Assembly: GCA_027365715.1 (NCBI GenBank)
Contig: DAHXLZ010000012.1
Location: 1-5,799, forward strand
Direction: 5' to 3'
Length of the DNA: 5,799 nt
Source: Methanomassiliicoccales archaeon
GTDB taxonomy: Archaea > Thermoplasmatota > Thermoplasmata > Sysuiplasmatales > Sysuiplasmataceae
A program made the translations under genes and the position numbers. Positions within the stretch are counted from its first letter, which is position 1; every line of letters begins with the position of its first letter. Of the stretch, positions 1-5,799 are shown piece by piece. The notes under the pieces are model-generated. The model worked only from the letters and a program-made list of their open reading frames with translations. It was not told the DNA's origin and searched no databases.

Positions 1-102
1 ACTTCGGATTGTGACGCGGCATCAAAATATATCGCGAAACTCTCTGTCAGCTGCGATCAGAAAAATCTGTACTCTGAATCCATGTGCCACTGCTCATCCT
101 CC
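1..102 (+). repeat. Left arm of a near-identical 102-bp inverted repeat
   Basis: This arm matches the reverse complement of 376-477 at 100 of 102 positions. The mismatches are at 26 (paired with 452) and 82 (paired with 396), and both change an amino acid. Identity stops sharply after base 102. The arm begins exactly at the window edge, so its true outer limit is not visible. It encodes residues 1-34 of the partial plus-strand gene. Confidence 0.95.
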
Positions 103-207
103 AATTTGATGATTTCCTGCACTTATGGGCCGCGAAAATCCGTGAATTCATTCATGCAGAATATCGGAGCGAATTTGGATGGAAACATAAGTCTGAAAAT
201 GCTTTGA
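1..207 (+). CDS. C-terminal end of a paralogue of the 461-aa protein (partial, 5' end outside window)
   Basis: Frame 1 is open from the first base to TGA at 205-207, giving 68 codons with no start needed because the gene enters from the left. Codons 1-34 reproduce residues 376-409 of the minus-strand protein at 217-1602, with only two differences: Lys9 for Arg and Met28 for Val. They include the Cys-x-Cys pair near residues 29-31. After the Ser triplet the remaining 34 residues differ, with at best a faint resemblance (Ser-x-Thr-His/Tyr, later a Val and an Ala-x-Leu). The same reading frame is used in both copies, which supports a real coding region rather than a chance repeat. The function is unknown. 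It could be the intact end of a full-length paralogue or of a degraded copy; the window does not show the body of the gene. An ATG at 82-84 lies inside the shared block and is unlikely to be a start. Confidence 0.7.
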   Translation, partial: TSDCDAASKYIAKLSVSCDQKNLYSESMCHCSSSNLMISCTYGPRKSVNSFMQNIGANLDGNISLKML

Positions 208-216
208 AAACACAAC

Positions 217-1602
217 TCAGTTTTTTTCAGATGCCGTTGAGTCGCTGCGAATGATTGAGCTGACAGCATCTGTGCATACTGCGCTGCGTTTCTTCAGTGA
301 CGAAAGGTATGATGCACATTCACACAAAGCCTGTACTGTTCCATTCATGGAGCCAAGGTGAGTTCCTGACAGTAAGGAGGATGAGCAGTGGCACACGGAT
401 TCAGAGTACAGATTTTTCTGATCGCAGCTGACAGAGAGTTTCGCGATATATCTTGATGCCGCGTCACAATCCGAAGTTCTTTTAGCACCCGACAGAATTC
501 CAATGAGGGGAAGAGAGTTTCCTTTATCCATCTCGAGGAATGCGCCCTCCAGACCGCCCGTGCCTTCCCTTCCATGGAATGTCGTTTTGCCGGATGATGA
601 AACATAAATCTGAGTCAGATGCGCGGCGATTGCCATCATCTCCGTTATATCGGCCGGTCTGGCGGAACCGGCCGAAACTACCGACTCAAGAAGAGATGAA
701 GAATTCTGAATCAGGAATTCGTGAGTGAATTTCCTGTCCGAATGCATTGAACTGACAAGGGACTCCAGACAGATTGTATCGAGAATATGGCGCGCGCTGA
801 CTCCGTTGCGCAACTCTTCCGCTATGACCCGGAGTGTCAGTTCGGGAACACCGCCCCTGATGGATATAACTGTTCTCTTATTCACACCGCTATCCGTGAA
901 AAAATCATTTTCGGCGGCTTTTTCAGGAGAAATGCCTGCGTACTGCAATGCCTTCTTTGCGCTGATCGCAACGGATGAAACATCTGTGCCGGTCAGGGCC
1001 GCGGCAAGCACGCGCGCAGCGTTTTCCGTGAGCCTGCTTCCTGAGAGTATGCACCGGATGGAATTCCATGCAAGAGAAGGAGGAAAGGTGTGGGAGTATC
1101 TTCTTGCCGACTCATCCCTCAGTGAGTCCATAAGCAGCTCGTCCTGACCGCGCTGAGCCAGCTGCATCGCAAGACCACATGCTCTTGCTCTTGCTCCGGT
1201 GTCGATGGCACTAAGCATCTCGAAAACAAGCTGTGCAGACGTCAGCGAAGAACCGCCGCCCTCAGTCATCCGTGCTACGCCGTATCCGGAAGAAACCATC
1301 ACAGAATGGAGGATTGGAAGTTGAGTGTACTTGCCGGCGAGAAGCGACTTGATGTGTTTGGAATGATGCAATACCCTGATTGGCAGGAATCTGTCTCCTG
1401 CCTGGTAATCAAGAGACAGAGCATGTTCGGCGATAATCGCGAGATTTGCTTTGAACCCGAACAGACCGAACGCCTGTTTTGCGGCAAAAAGAGCCCTGCT
1501 ACCGCCTGCTGTCAGAATAGTGCGGTAATCTCTTTCATCAAACGCCTGACCCGAATCTTCTGTCATTGTCAGAACGACCAGCGCATCCATACATTGAGAC
1601 AT
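217..1602 (-). CDS. Uncharacterised 461-aa, mainly helical protein with Cys-containing C-terminus
   Basis: I do not recognise this protein with confidence. The sequence has no signal peptide or clear membrane segment and looks largely alpha-helical, with many short Ala/Leu/Ser-rich stretches. Visible features are a His-rich stretch near residues 79-83, a His-Ser-Val-Met block at 99-102, a Gly run at 115-117, and a middle part (about 250-335) reading Gly-Val-Ser...Ile-Leu-Asp then Thr-His-Glu-Phe. From memory, that middle part loosely recalls helical domains found fused to some Rieske-type proteins; this is too weak to name a function. The C-terminus has two similar Cys-x-Cys motifs, at 404-406 and 427-429. 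Residues 376-409 are duplicated in inverted orientation at the window edge. The start is ATG at 1600-1602, 10 bases after the thioesterase stop, so translation is probably coupled to that gene. A second ATG at 1588-1590 is possible, and no good ribosome-binding site separates the two. Confidence 0.85.
   Translation of the reverse strand: MSQCMDALVVLTMTEDSGQAFDERDYRTILTAGGSRALFAAKQAFGLFGFKANLAIIAEHALSLDYQAGDRFLPIRVLHHSKHIKSLLAGKYTQLPILHSVMVSSGYGVARMTEGGGSSLTSAQLVFEMLSAIDTGARARACGLAMQLAQRGQDELLMDSLRDESARRYSHTFPPSLAWNSIRCILSGSRLTENAARVLAAALTGTDVSSVAISAKKALQYAGISPEKAAENDFFTDSGVNKRTVISIRGGVPELTLRVIAEELRNGVSARHILDTICLESLVSSMHSDRKFTHEFLIQNSSSLLESVVSAGSARPADITEMMAIAAHLTQIYVSSSGKTTFHGREGTGGLEGAFLEMDKGNSLPLIGILSGAKRTSDCDAASRYIAKLSVSCDQKNLYSESVCHCSSSLLSGTHLGSMNGTVQALCECASYLSSLKKRSAVCTDAVSSIIRSDSTASEKN
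221..227 (+). terminator. Poly-T run after the plus-strand gene
   Basis: Seven consecutive T residues lie 13 bases after the TGA of the plus-strand gene. A bare T run without a strong hairpin is typical of archaeal intrinsic termination. It falls within the last codons (Glu-Lys-Asn) of the opposing gene. On the minus strand only a four-T run (207-210) follows the other stop codon, so termination in that direction looks weaker. Confidence 0.4.
376..477 (-). repeat. Right arm of the 102-bp inverted repeat
   Basis: Read on the minus strand this arm encodes residues 376-409 of the 461-aa protein, including Cys379, Cys393, Cys404 and Cys406. It is the partner of bases 1-102. The arms flank 103-375, which carries the distinct 3' ends and stop codons of both convergent genes. 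Confidence 0.95.
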
Positions 1603-1612
1603 TAATCTGCGG

Positions 1613-2098
1613 TTAACCGTCGTTCCTCTTTACCGCCCGTTCGAGCCGCCTCTTGCGCCTGTCGTCGCCCTCAGCGAACAATTTTCGCTCGTCATCCGTG
1701 CTGAGGATGAGCCTTGGTACAGATCTGGGGTGACCATCACGATCCAGAGCGACGAGTGTTACTATTGAGTCCCCTGCATTATGTCTGTCCCCCGTAATCA
1801 GGTTTTCAGCAATCACGTTGATTGTCACTTCCATTGAGCTCCTTCCGACATAGGTAAGCTTTGCATTCAGTGTGAGCAAATCACCAATATGGACAGGATA
1901 GAGAAAATCCATGTGCTCTATTGACGCGGTGACAACGTTGGAATTGCAGTGACGAAGCGCGACGAGCCCGGAGGCCTCATCAACCATTTTCAGTATAGTT
2001 CCGCCAAACACGTTTCCGGCTATGTTCGCATCCGTAGGCATCATGACGCGTGAGATATGCGATTCACTGTCTGAAACTTTCTTGCTTATTGCCTGCAT
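1613..2098 (-). CDS. Acyl-CoA thioesterase, hotdog fold (YciA/BFIT/ACOT-like)
   Basis: The product is predicted to hydrolyse acyl-CoA thioesters to free fatty acid and CoA in the cytoplasm. The family signature lies near residues 20-44: Pro-Thr-Asp-Ala-Asn, then Gly-Asn-Val-Phe-Gly-Gly, then Met-Val-Asp-Glu-Ala. Asn25 and Asp40 sit where this family places its active-site residues. A second conserved stretch, Phe-Leu-Tyr-Pro-Val-His-Ile-Gly-Asp (65-73), matches the usual hotdog strand pattern. At 161 residues it is a single-domain form that would work as an oligomer. The last 25 residues are highly charged and Arg/Lys-rich. I chose ATG at 2096-2098 because AGGG (2108-2111) lies nine bases upstream. 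A TTG at 2105-2107 would add three residues. The gene begins 27 bases after the methyltransferase stop and ends 10 bases before the next gene, which suggests co-transcription. Its physiological acyl-CoA substrate cannot be told from the sequence. Confidence 0.92.
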   Translation of the reverse strand: MQAISKKVSDSESHISRVMMPTDANIAGNVFGGTILKMVDEASGLVALRHCNSNVVTASIEHMDFLYPVHIGDLLTLNAKLTYVGRSSMEVTINVIAENLITGDRHNAGDSIVTLVALDRDGHPRSVPRLILSTDDERKLFAEGDDRRKRRLERAVKRNDG

Positions 2099-2107
2099 CC
2101 TTTTCAA

Positions 2108-2111
2108 CCCT
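2108..2111 (-). promoter_or_regulatory. Likely ribosome-binding site of the thioesterase gene
   Basis: AGGG on the minus strand lies nine bases before ATG 2098 and directly abuts the alternative TTG at 2107. This spacing favours the ATG as the start. Confidence 0.4.
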
Positions 2112-2125
2112 GATGGAAATCCACT

Positions 2126-2959
2126 TCAGCCATATAACTTCATTCCGTCTTTTCTGTAAATACCGTCGAGCCTTGAGGCGGCTATCTCGAATGCCCGGGC
2201 CGATGAATCACACGCTATCCACCTCCTCCCAGTTCTGGCTGCGACTGCCGGAAGTGTACCGCTTCCACAGAAGAAATCAGCGACCGTGTCACCTTCTGCT
2301 GTCGCCGCCAGCTCTATTCTCTCCACCAGAGATTCGGGTTTCTGTGTGGGGTAATGTGTGTTTTCAGGCTGGTTTCCCCTCAGCGCGGGGATGTCCCACA
2401 CATCCCGCTGTGAAACTTCTGTGTAGTACCCGTTTTCATCATGCTTTATTTCTATGTTTGAAAAACCATACTTGTATTTCAGATACGATTTCTCAAAACC
2501 GTGATTGAAGAAATAATTCCCGGTTTTTGAGTAGAACAGGATGCTGTCGTGTTTTCTGCCGAAGTGTCTCCTTGAAGTTCCGCCTGTCTTGTAAAACCAG
2601 ATTATTTCATTTACAAAATTTTCATAACCGAATATCCTGTCCATTTCCACTTTCACATAGTGACTCGCATGCCAGTCGAGATGAACAAACACCGATCCTG
2701 TGTCCTTAAGAGCTCTGCGGCACAAACGCATCAATCTTCCAAGCCATGAAACGTAAGAATCCATGTCACTCCATCTGTCGTCGAATGAAGCTGTATTCTG
2801 CTGACTGCCTGGAGGATGTTTCAGCACCCTGTTGCTGAAGAATGGGGGGTCAACGTATACCATATCCACACTTCCCGGTCCAATCTCCTCGAGTACCAGT
2901 GCACTGTCGGAGAGATAGAGAAGACCTTCCGGTTCCGAATAACTGCGGCCGGGCATCAT
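2126..2959 (-). CDS. Beta-class DNA methyltransferase (N6-adenine or N4-cytosine)
   Basis: This enzyme is predicted to transfer a methyl group from S-adenosylmethionine to an exocyclic amino group in DNA. The catalytic motif IV is Asp-Pro-Pro-Phe at residues 37-40. The variable target-recognition region follows (about 115-195), with the conserved His-Asp-Ser-Ile-Leu-Phe-Tyr segment at 137-143. Thr-Gln-Lys-Pro-Glu lies at 205-209, and the SAM-binding motif I Asp-Phe-Phe-Cys-Gly-Ser-Gly-Thr at 228-235. Motif IV preceding motif I defines the beta class (PF01555 type). Asp-Pro-Pro-Phe favours adenine, but base specificity is not certain. At 277 residues it has the normal size and all motifs, so it should be active. 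No restriction endonuclease or specificity gene lies nearby, so it may be a solitary methylase. GGTGA at 2964-2968 supports the start. The gene opens with two ATGs (2957-2959 and 2954-2956), and the second has the better spacing. Confidence 0.93.
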   Translation of the reverse strand: MMPGRSYSEPEGLLYLSDSALVLEEIGPGSVDMVYVDPPFFSNRVLKHPPGSQQNTASFDDRWSDMDSYVSWLGRLMRLCRRALKDTGSVFVHLDWHASHYVKVEMDRIFGYENFVNEIIWFYKTGGTSRRHFGRKHDSILFYSKTGNYFFNHGFEKSYLKYKYGFSNIEIKHDENGYYTEVSQRDVWDIPALRGNQPENTHYPTQKPESLVERIELAATAEGDTVADFFCGSGTLPAVAARTGRRWIACDSSARAFEIAASRLDGIYRKDGMKLYG

Positions 2960-3062
2960 CGTCTCACCATATTGTGTTCACCATTTTCTAACATCCCATG
3001 GGTGCAATTCCATCCTGCTCTGAAAATTCACACCATACATCTCAGAAGCGGCAGCATCAATT
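2960..3062. other. 103-bp intergenic gap between the amidohydrolase and methyltransferase genes
   Basis: Apart from the GGTGA site next to the methyltransferase start, I see no convincing promoter, hairpin terminator or small gene here. The frame upstream of the methyltransferase is closed by a TGA at 2978-2980. This is the largest gap in the cluster, so a separate promoter for the three downstream genes would most likely lie here. Confidence 0.4.
2964..2968 (-). promoter_or_regulatory. Ribosome-binding site of the methyltransferase gene
   Basis: GGTGA on the minus strand is a perfect archaeal/bacterial anti-16S match. It lies four bases before the first ATG and seven before the second, and is the clearest Shine-Dalgarno site in the window. 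Confidence 0.6.
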
Positions 3063-4619
3063 TCAACAGACATTCATGATACATCCGGCCGATCGGTAAA
3101 CAATGTGGCCGGCCACCGCAGTCAGCAGGACAGCCGGACGGCGGATGGCTGCTTCGATTGATTTCTCATCCATTATGACCACATCCCCGTAACTGCCCGG
3201 TTCAAGCATGCCGATGATTCCCTGCTCGCCCGATGCTGCACCGGACCATGCGGTGTACATGCGCACAGCAGTCTCGGCGTCAACAGCTTCCCCCGCAGTC
3301 ATCTCAGCAATCTTCACACCTGCATGCTTTCCTCTGTCAACGGCGCAGAGCATTCCAGTCCATGGATCCAGCGGCTCAACGGGTGAGTCGCTGGAACCAA
3401 CAGGGTTAAGGCCCATCTCGACGAATGTGTGGAAGAGATAACAGTCCGAGCACCTCTCCCCGAGTCTTGCCGGAAGCCACCAGTCACCCACGAGAAAATG
3501 AGGCTGTACGACAACGGCAGGGCGAAGCGATCCAATCAGCTGAAGAACATGTGGCGGAGTAAGGGCGGCGTGCTCCAGCCTGAGTTTTTTGCCTGTGATT
3601 CCGGCCTTCCGCGCAGCAATGAGGACCTCTTCGATTGCCCTGTCTCCTATGGCATGGGCTGCAACCATCATTCCCCTTTCCATAGCGAGATGCATCAGTC
3701 TGACAATTTCCTTCTCACCGGTGAGGCGAAGACCTGTCGTGTCATCATCCTCATATGGTGCCGAAAGAAGGGCGGTTCTTCCTCCAAAACTGCCGTCAGC
3801 AAAGAGCTTTACACCGCAGACACGCAGCATACTGTCCATTCCATTTGTGATATCCTCACTTCGCATAGCAGAAAAATCCACTTCCGACAGAAACAGTCTT
3901 AGCCTGCACTTCAGTTCATTTCTTGCAGCCAGATTTCTGCATGTGTTCAGTTCGACACTGTCGGAATCAAGAGGCATGAGTGTTGTCAGCCCTCTGGACA
4001 AAGCGTAATCGGTTGCTTTTATGACAGCGTCTTCTGCAATGGTGGACAGCAGTTCCTTCCTGAGTTCGCCAACATATTCTATTGCCCTGTCGAGAAGTAT
4101 CCCGGTCGGAGAACCCGAACCGTCCCTTCGTATTATACCACCCGGAATGTCCTTTGCATGTTCCAGACCGCACTTCTCAATCACAAAAGAGTTCACGGAA
4201 ACAACATGGTGGCAGAATCTGAACAGCATGACAGGCCTGTCGGAAGATATCATATCAAGGTCGTGCCTGTCGGGCAGCCGGTGCTCGGTGAAATTTTCCT
4301 CATCCCAGCCGCCTGAGATGAGGAAAGGAAGGCCGGCACACCGCTCCCGCATCCCTTCGACCATTTCACGAATGCTCCTGAAGTTCCGCAGCTGCCCCAT
4401 CAGCAACTCGGTACCTGTCTCCACCAGGTGCATGTGTGCATCGGTCAGGCCCGGAAGGACAAGACTTCCCCCTGCATCCAGGCGGATGATTCCTGCATCG
4501 TCTCCTGCTGCCCGGAGGATCGTAGTGTTGTCGCCGGCACATTCAACAATACCATTTCGAATCAAAACCGCTTCTGCAAAGCGCGTGCCTGTGTACAGAT
4601 TCGCGTTGATAATCAGCAT
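3063..4619 (-). CDS. Amidohydrolase family 3 metal-dependent hydrolase (YtcJ-like)
   Basis: This is a 518-residue member of the amidohydrolase superfamily, amidohydrolase-3 branch, which includes YtcJ and N-substituted formamide deformylase. It is expected to hydrolyse an amide or related C-N bond in the cytoplasm; the substrate is unknown. The N-terminal beta-sandwich segment (1-50) precedes the metal-binding Asp-Ala-His-Met-His at 60-64. Later landmarks are Gly-Gly-Trp-Asp (103-106), Gly-Val-Lys-Leu-Phe-Ala-Asp-Gly-Ser (269-277, with Lys271 at the expected metal-bridging position), Ala-His-Ala-Ile-Gly-Asp-Arg-Ala (321-328), Glu-His (349-350), and Ser-Ser-Asp-Ser-Pro-Val-Glu-Pro (409-416, with catalytic Asp411). 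All key residues are present and the length is normal. The frame is open upstream to a TTG/ATG region inside purM. I chose ATG at 4617-4619 because the family begins with this kind of Leu-Ile-Ile-Asn-Ala strand, and the extra 43 residues have no family counterpart. Confidence 0.93.
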   Translation of the reverse strand: MLIINANLYTGTRFAEAVLIRNGIVECAGDNTTILRAAGDDAGIIRLDAGGSLVLPGLTDAHMHLVETGTELLMGQLRNFRSIREMVEGMRERCAGLPFLISGGWDEENFTEHRLPDRHDLDMISSDRPVMLFRFCHHVVSVNSFVIEKCGLEHAKDIPGGIIRRDGSGSPTGILLDRAIEYVGELRKELLSTIAEDAVIKATDYALSRGLTTLMPLDSDSVELNTCRNLAARNELKCRLRLFLSEVDFSAMRSEDITNGMDSMLRVCGVKLFADGSFGGRTALLSAPYEDDDTTGLRLTGEKEIVRLMHLAMERGMMVAAHAIGDRAIEEVLIAARKAGITGKKLRLEHAALTPPHVLQLIGSLRPAVVVQPHFLVGDWWLPARLGERCSDCYLFHTFVEMGLNPVGSSDSPVEPLDPWTGMLCAVDRGKHAGVKIAEMTAGEAVDAETAVRMYTAWSGAASGEQGIIGMLEPGSYGDVVIMDEKSIEAAIRRPAVLLTAVAGHIVYRSAGCIMNVC

Positions 4620-4686
4620 ATTCCCGTGGCCTGTCGGGGGGAGGCGGGTTTCAGTTTCTGCGGGTTTTTCCGATATGATCACACTT

Positions 4687-5715
4687 TCAGTAATGGTCGT
4701 AATGAACACCGTACTCCTGCAGAGAAACACCACGGCCCTTTTCCACATGTCCTATCACACCTGCTTTCAGCCTGTTCCTGCGAAGGCACCTGACTGTCTC
4801 ATCGCCGCGTCCCTTTCCTGTCACAATGACAAATCCTGTGCCCATGTTGAACGTCTGAAACATCTCGCTGTCAGGAACACCACCATTTTCCGCGAGGAAT
4901 GCGAATATGCGTTGAGGCCTGGGCAAATCGGTGATGTTGAACAGTACATTTTCCTTGAGCCGGAGTATATTCCTCATACCGCCACCGGTGATGTTTGCCA
5001 TGCCTGTGATGCCTCCCAGTGAAAGGCATCGCAGAACCGGTCTTACGTAAATGGTAGTTGGTGTCATCAGCACGTTTCCCAGTGATTTGTCAGACTGAAA
5101 TTTTTCATCGAGCTGTATATTCATTTCACTCAGAATCATCCTTACAAGCGTGAAGCCGTTGGAATGAAGACCGCTGCTGGCTATGCCGACGATTTCATCA
5201 CCCGCCCTAATGCGGCTGCCGGTAACGAGCTTCTTTTTCTCCACAACACCAAGGCAGCTTGCAGAAAGGTCCAGCTCATTCATCATGGTGCCGAGCACGG
5301 CAACCTCACCGCCGACAACGGTAACGTTTGCCATCTTCGCCCCGGCATTAAGGCCCCGTCCAAGCTCTGCAGCAATGTCCGGCTCGAGTGCGGGTGTTGC
5401 AACATAATCCACGAGTGCAAGTGGTTCTGCACCGACACATATCGTGTCATTCACATTCATTGCCACACAGTCGATGCCCACTGTATCCCACCTGTTCATC
5501 TTCCGCGCAAGAAGAAGTTTTGACCCGACGCCGTCGGTGGACAGCGTTAGCAGCTGTTTTCCGAAGGAGACAGCGGCGGTGAAGTGACCAGCTCCGATGA
5601 CAGGACCATTCACCCTCCTCCTGTACTTCAGCTCGTGGACCAGAGACGATATGAATTTGCTCTTGAGGTCGATATCGACACCCGATGAAGCGTATGCGCC
5701 TGATGAATGGCTCAT
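4687..5715 (-). CDS. purM: Phosphoribosylformylglycinamidine cyclo-ligase (AIR synthetase)
   Basis: PurM closes the imidazole ring of formylglycinamidine ribonucleotide with ATP to give aminoimidazole ribonucleotide, the fifth step of purine synthesis, in the cytoplasm. The 342 residues match the usual length (E. coli 345). Diagnostic segments in order are Ala-Ser-Ser-Gly-Val-Asp-Ile-Asp (9-16), Ser-Thr-Asp-Gly-Val-Gly-Ser-Lys (59-66), Met-Asn-Val-Asn-Asp...Gly-Ala-Glu-Pro (86-98), Val-Gly-Gly-Glu-Val-Ala (134-139), Ser-Gly-Leu-His-Ser-Asn-Gly (181-187), Asn-Ile-Thr-Gly-Gly-Gly (241-246), and Phe-Asn-Met-Gly-Thr-Gly (289-294). One oddity is Val in the motif that is usually Gly-Gly-Glu-Thr-Ala. 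The frame is open further upstream to ATG 5787 and GTG 5793. I placed the start at ATG 5713-5715 because the family begins just before the Gly-Val-Asp-Ile-Asp segment, and the 26 upstream residues are Cys/Arg-rich and atypical. No other purine gene is visible. Confidence 0.95.
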   Translation of the reverse strand: MSHSSGAYASSGVDIDLKSKFISSLVHELKYRRRVNGPVIGAGHFTAAVSFGKQLLTLSTDGVGSKLLLARKMNRWDTVGIDCVAMNVNDTICVGAEPLALVDYVATPALEPDIAAELGRGLNAGAKMANVTVVGGEVAVLGTMMNELDLSASCLGVVEKKKLVTGSRIRAGDEIVGIASSGLHSNGFTLVRMILSEMNIQLDEKFQSDKSLGNVLMTPTTIYVRPVLRCLSLGGITGMANITGGGMRNILRLKENVLFNITDLPRPQRIFAFLAENGGVPDSEMFQTFNMGTGFVIVTGKGRGDETVRCLRRNRLKAGVIGHVEKGRGVSLQEYGVHYDHY

Positions 5716-5737
5716 GGAGTCGCCATGCCGAACAGGT

Positions 5738-5747
5738 GAATAAAATC
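5738..5747 (-). promoter_or_regulatory. Possible TATA-like element upstream of purM
   Basis: The minus strand carries an AT-rich GATTTTATTC stretch centred about 27 bases before the chosen purM ATG. That is where an archaeal TATA box would sit for a leaderless or nearly leaderless transcript. The match to the archaeal consensus is loose and no BRE-like purine block is clear, so this is tentative. If it is real, it supports the shorter purM start, because the longer starts would lie upstream of the promoter. Confidence 0.25.
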
Positions 5748-5799
5748 TTCGCAGGCAATAGTCTCTCCGAAAACATGCTGAATTCATTTCCACACCTTA

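Noticed and set aside
82..207. Separate small plus-strand gene starting at ATG 82
   Set aside because: The frame is open through the left edge and matches the paralogue upstream of this ATG, so the ATG is an internal Met (Val in the other copy).
1..477. CRISPR array, insertion sequence or integron-like structure at the inverted repeat
   Set aside because: There are only two copies, in inverted orientation and within coding frames. No transposase, target-site duplication or spaced direct repeats are visible.
725..1147. Plus-strand open frame of 140 codons
   Set aside because: It lies wholly opposite the 461-aa gene and is Ser-rich, as expected of an antisense shadow frame.
2050..2508. Plus-strand open frame of 152 codons
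   Set aside because: It lies opposite the methyltransferase and thioesterase genes, both of which carry intact family motifs.
2995..3002. CCCATGGG palindrome in the intergenic gap
   Set aside because: An 8-base palindrome with no flanking symmetry or second copy is expected by chance.
4021..5022. Long plus-strand open frame of 333 codons
   Set aside because: It is antisense to the well-supported amidohydrolase and purM genes, has low-complexity Ser/Arg/Pro composition, and shows no recognisable motif.
5716..5793. N-terminal extension of PurM from GTG 5793 or ATG 5787
   Set aside because: The extra residues are Cys/Arg-rich and precede the normal family start. An AAGGTG near 5799 keeps the longer form possible, but ATG 5715 fits the family length.

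Overview
The window reads as a compact stretch of prokaryotic chromosome of roughly balanced base composition. Five complete genes lie on the minus strand and the 3' end of a sixth lies on the plus strand at the left edge. I favour an archaeon, possibly of the Thermoplasmatota. The reasons are a GGTGA ribosome-binding site, a weak TATA-like element rather than -35/-10 boxes, a bare poly-T run at a gene end, and an archaeal-looking PurM. This placement is inference; no rRNA or other decisive marker is present.

In transcription order on the minus strand (right to left), the genes are: purM (AIR synthase, purine biosynthesis, ending at 4687); a YtcJ-type amidohydrolase-3 family metal hydrolase (4619 to 3063); a beta-class DNA N6-adenine/N4-cytosine methyltransferase (2959 to 2126); a hotdog-fold acyl-CoA thioesterase (2098 to 1613); and a 461-residue mostly helical protein of unknown function (1602 to 217). 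Gaps are 67, 103, 27 and 10 bases, so the last three genes may be co-transcribed. The four recognisable proteins share no obvious pathway. This looks like a mixed housekeeping cluster rather than a dedicated system; in particular, no restriction enzyme accompanies the methyltransferase.

The notable region is the left 477 bases. A plus-strand frame open from the window edge to a stop at 205-207 encodes the C-terminus of a second protein. Its first 102 bases match 376-477 in inverted orientation at 100 of 102 positions, and 376-477 encodes part of the 461-residue protein in the same reading frame. The match stops abruptly at 102/376. The two genes then continue with different tails (34 and 52 residues) and converge with only 9 bases between their stop codons. 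The arrangement is therefore two convergent paralogues sharing an inverted, in-frame, near-identical block that flanks a 273-base segment holding both tails. Inverting that segment would exchange the C-termini of the two proteins without breaking either frame. Whether it inverts, or the arms were made alike by gene conversion or a recent duplication, cannot be decided from one sequence. No recombinase is encoded here.
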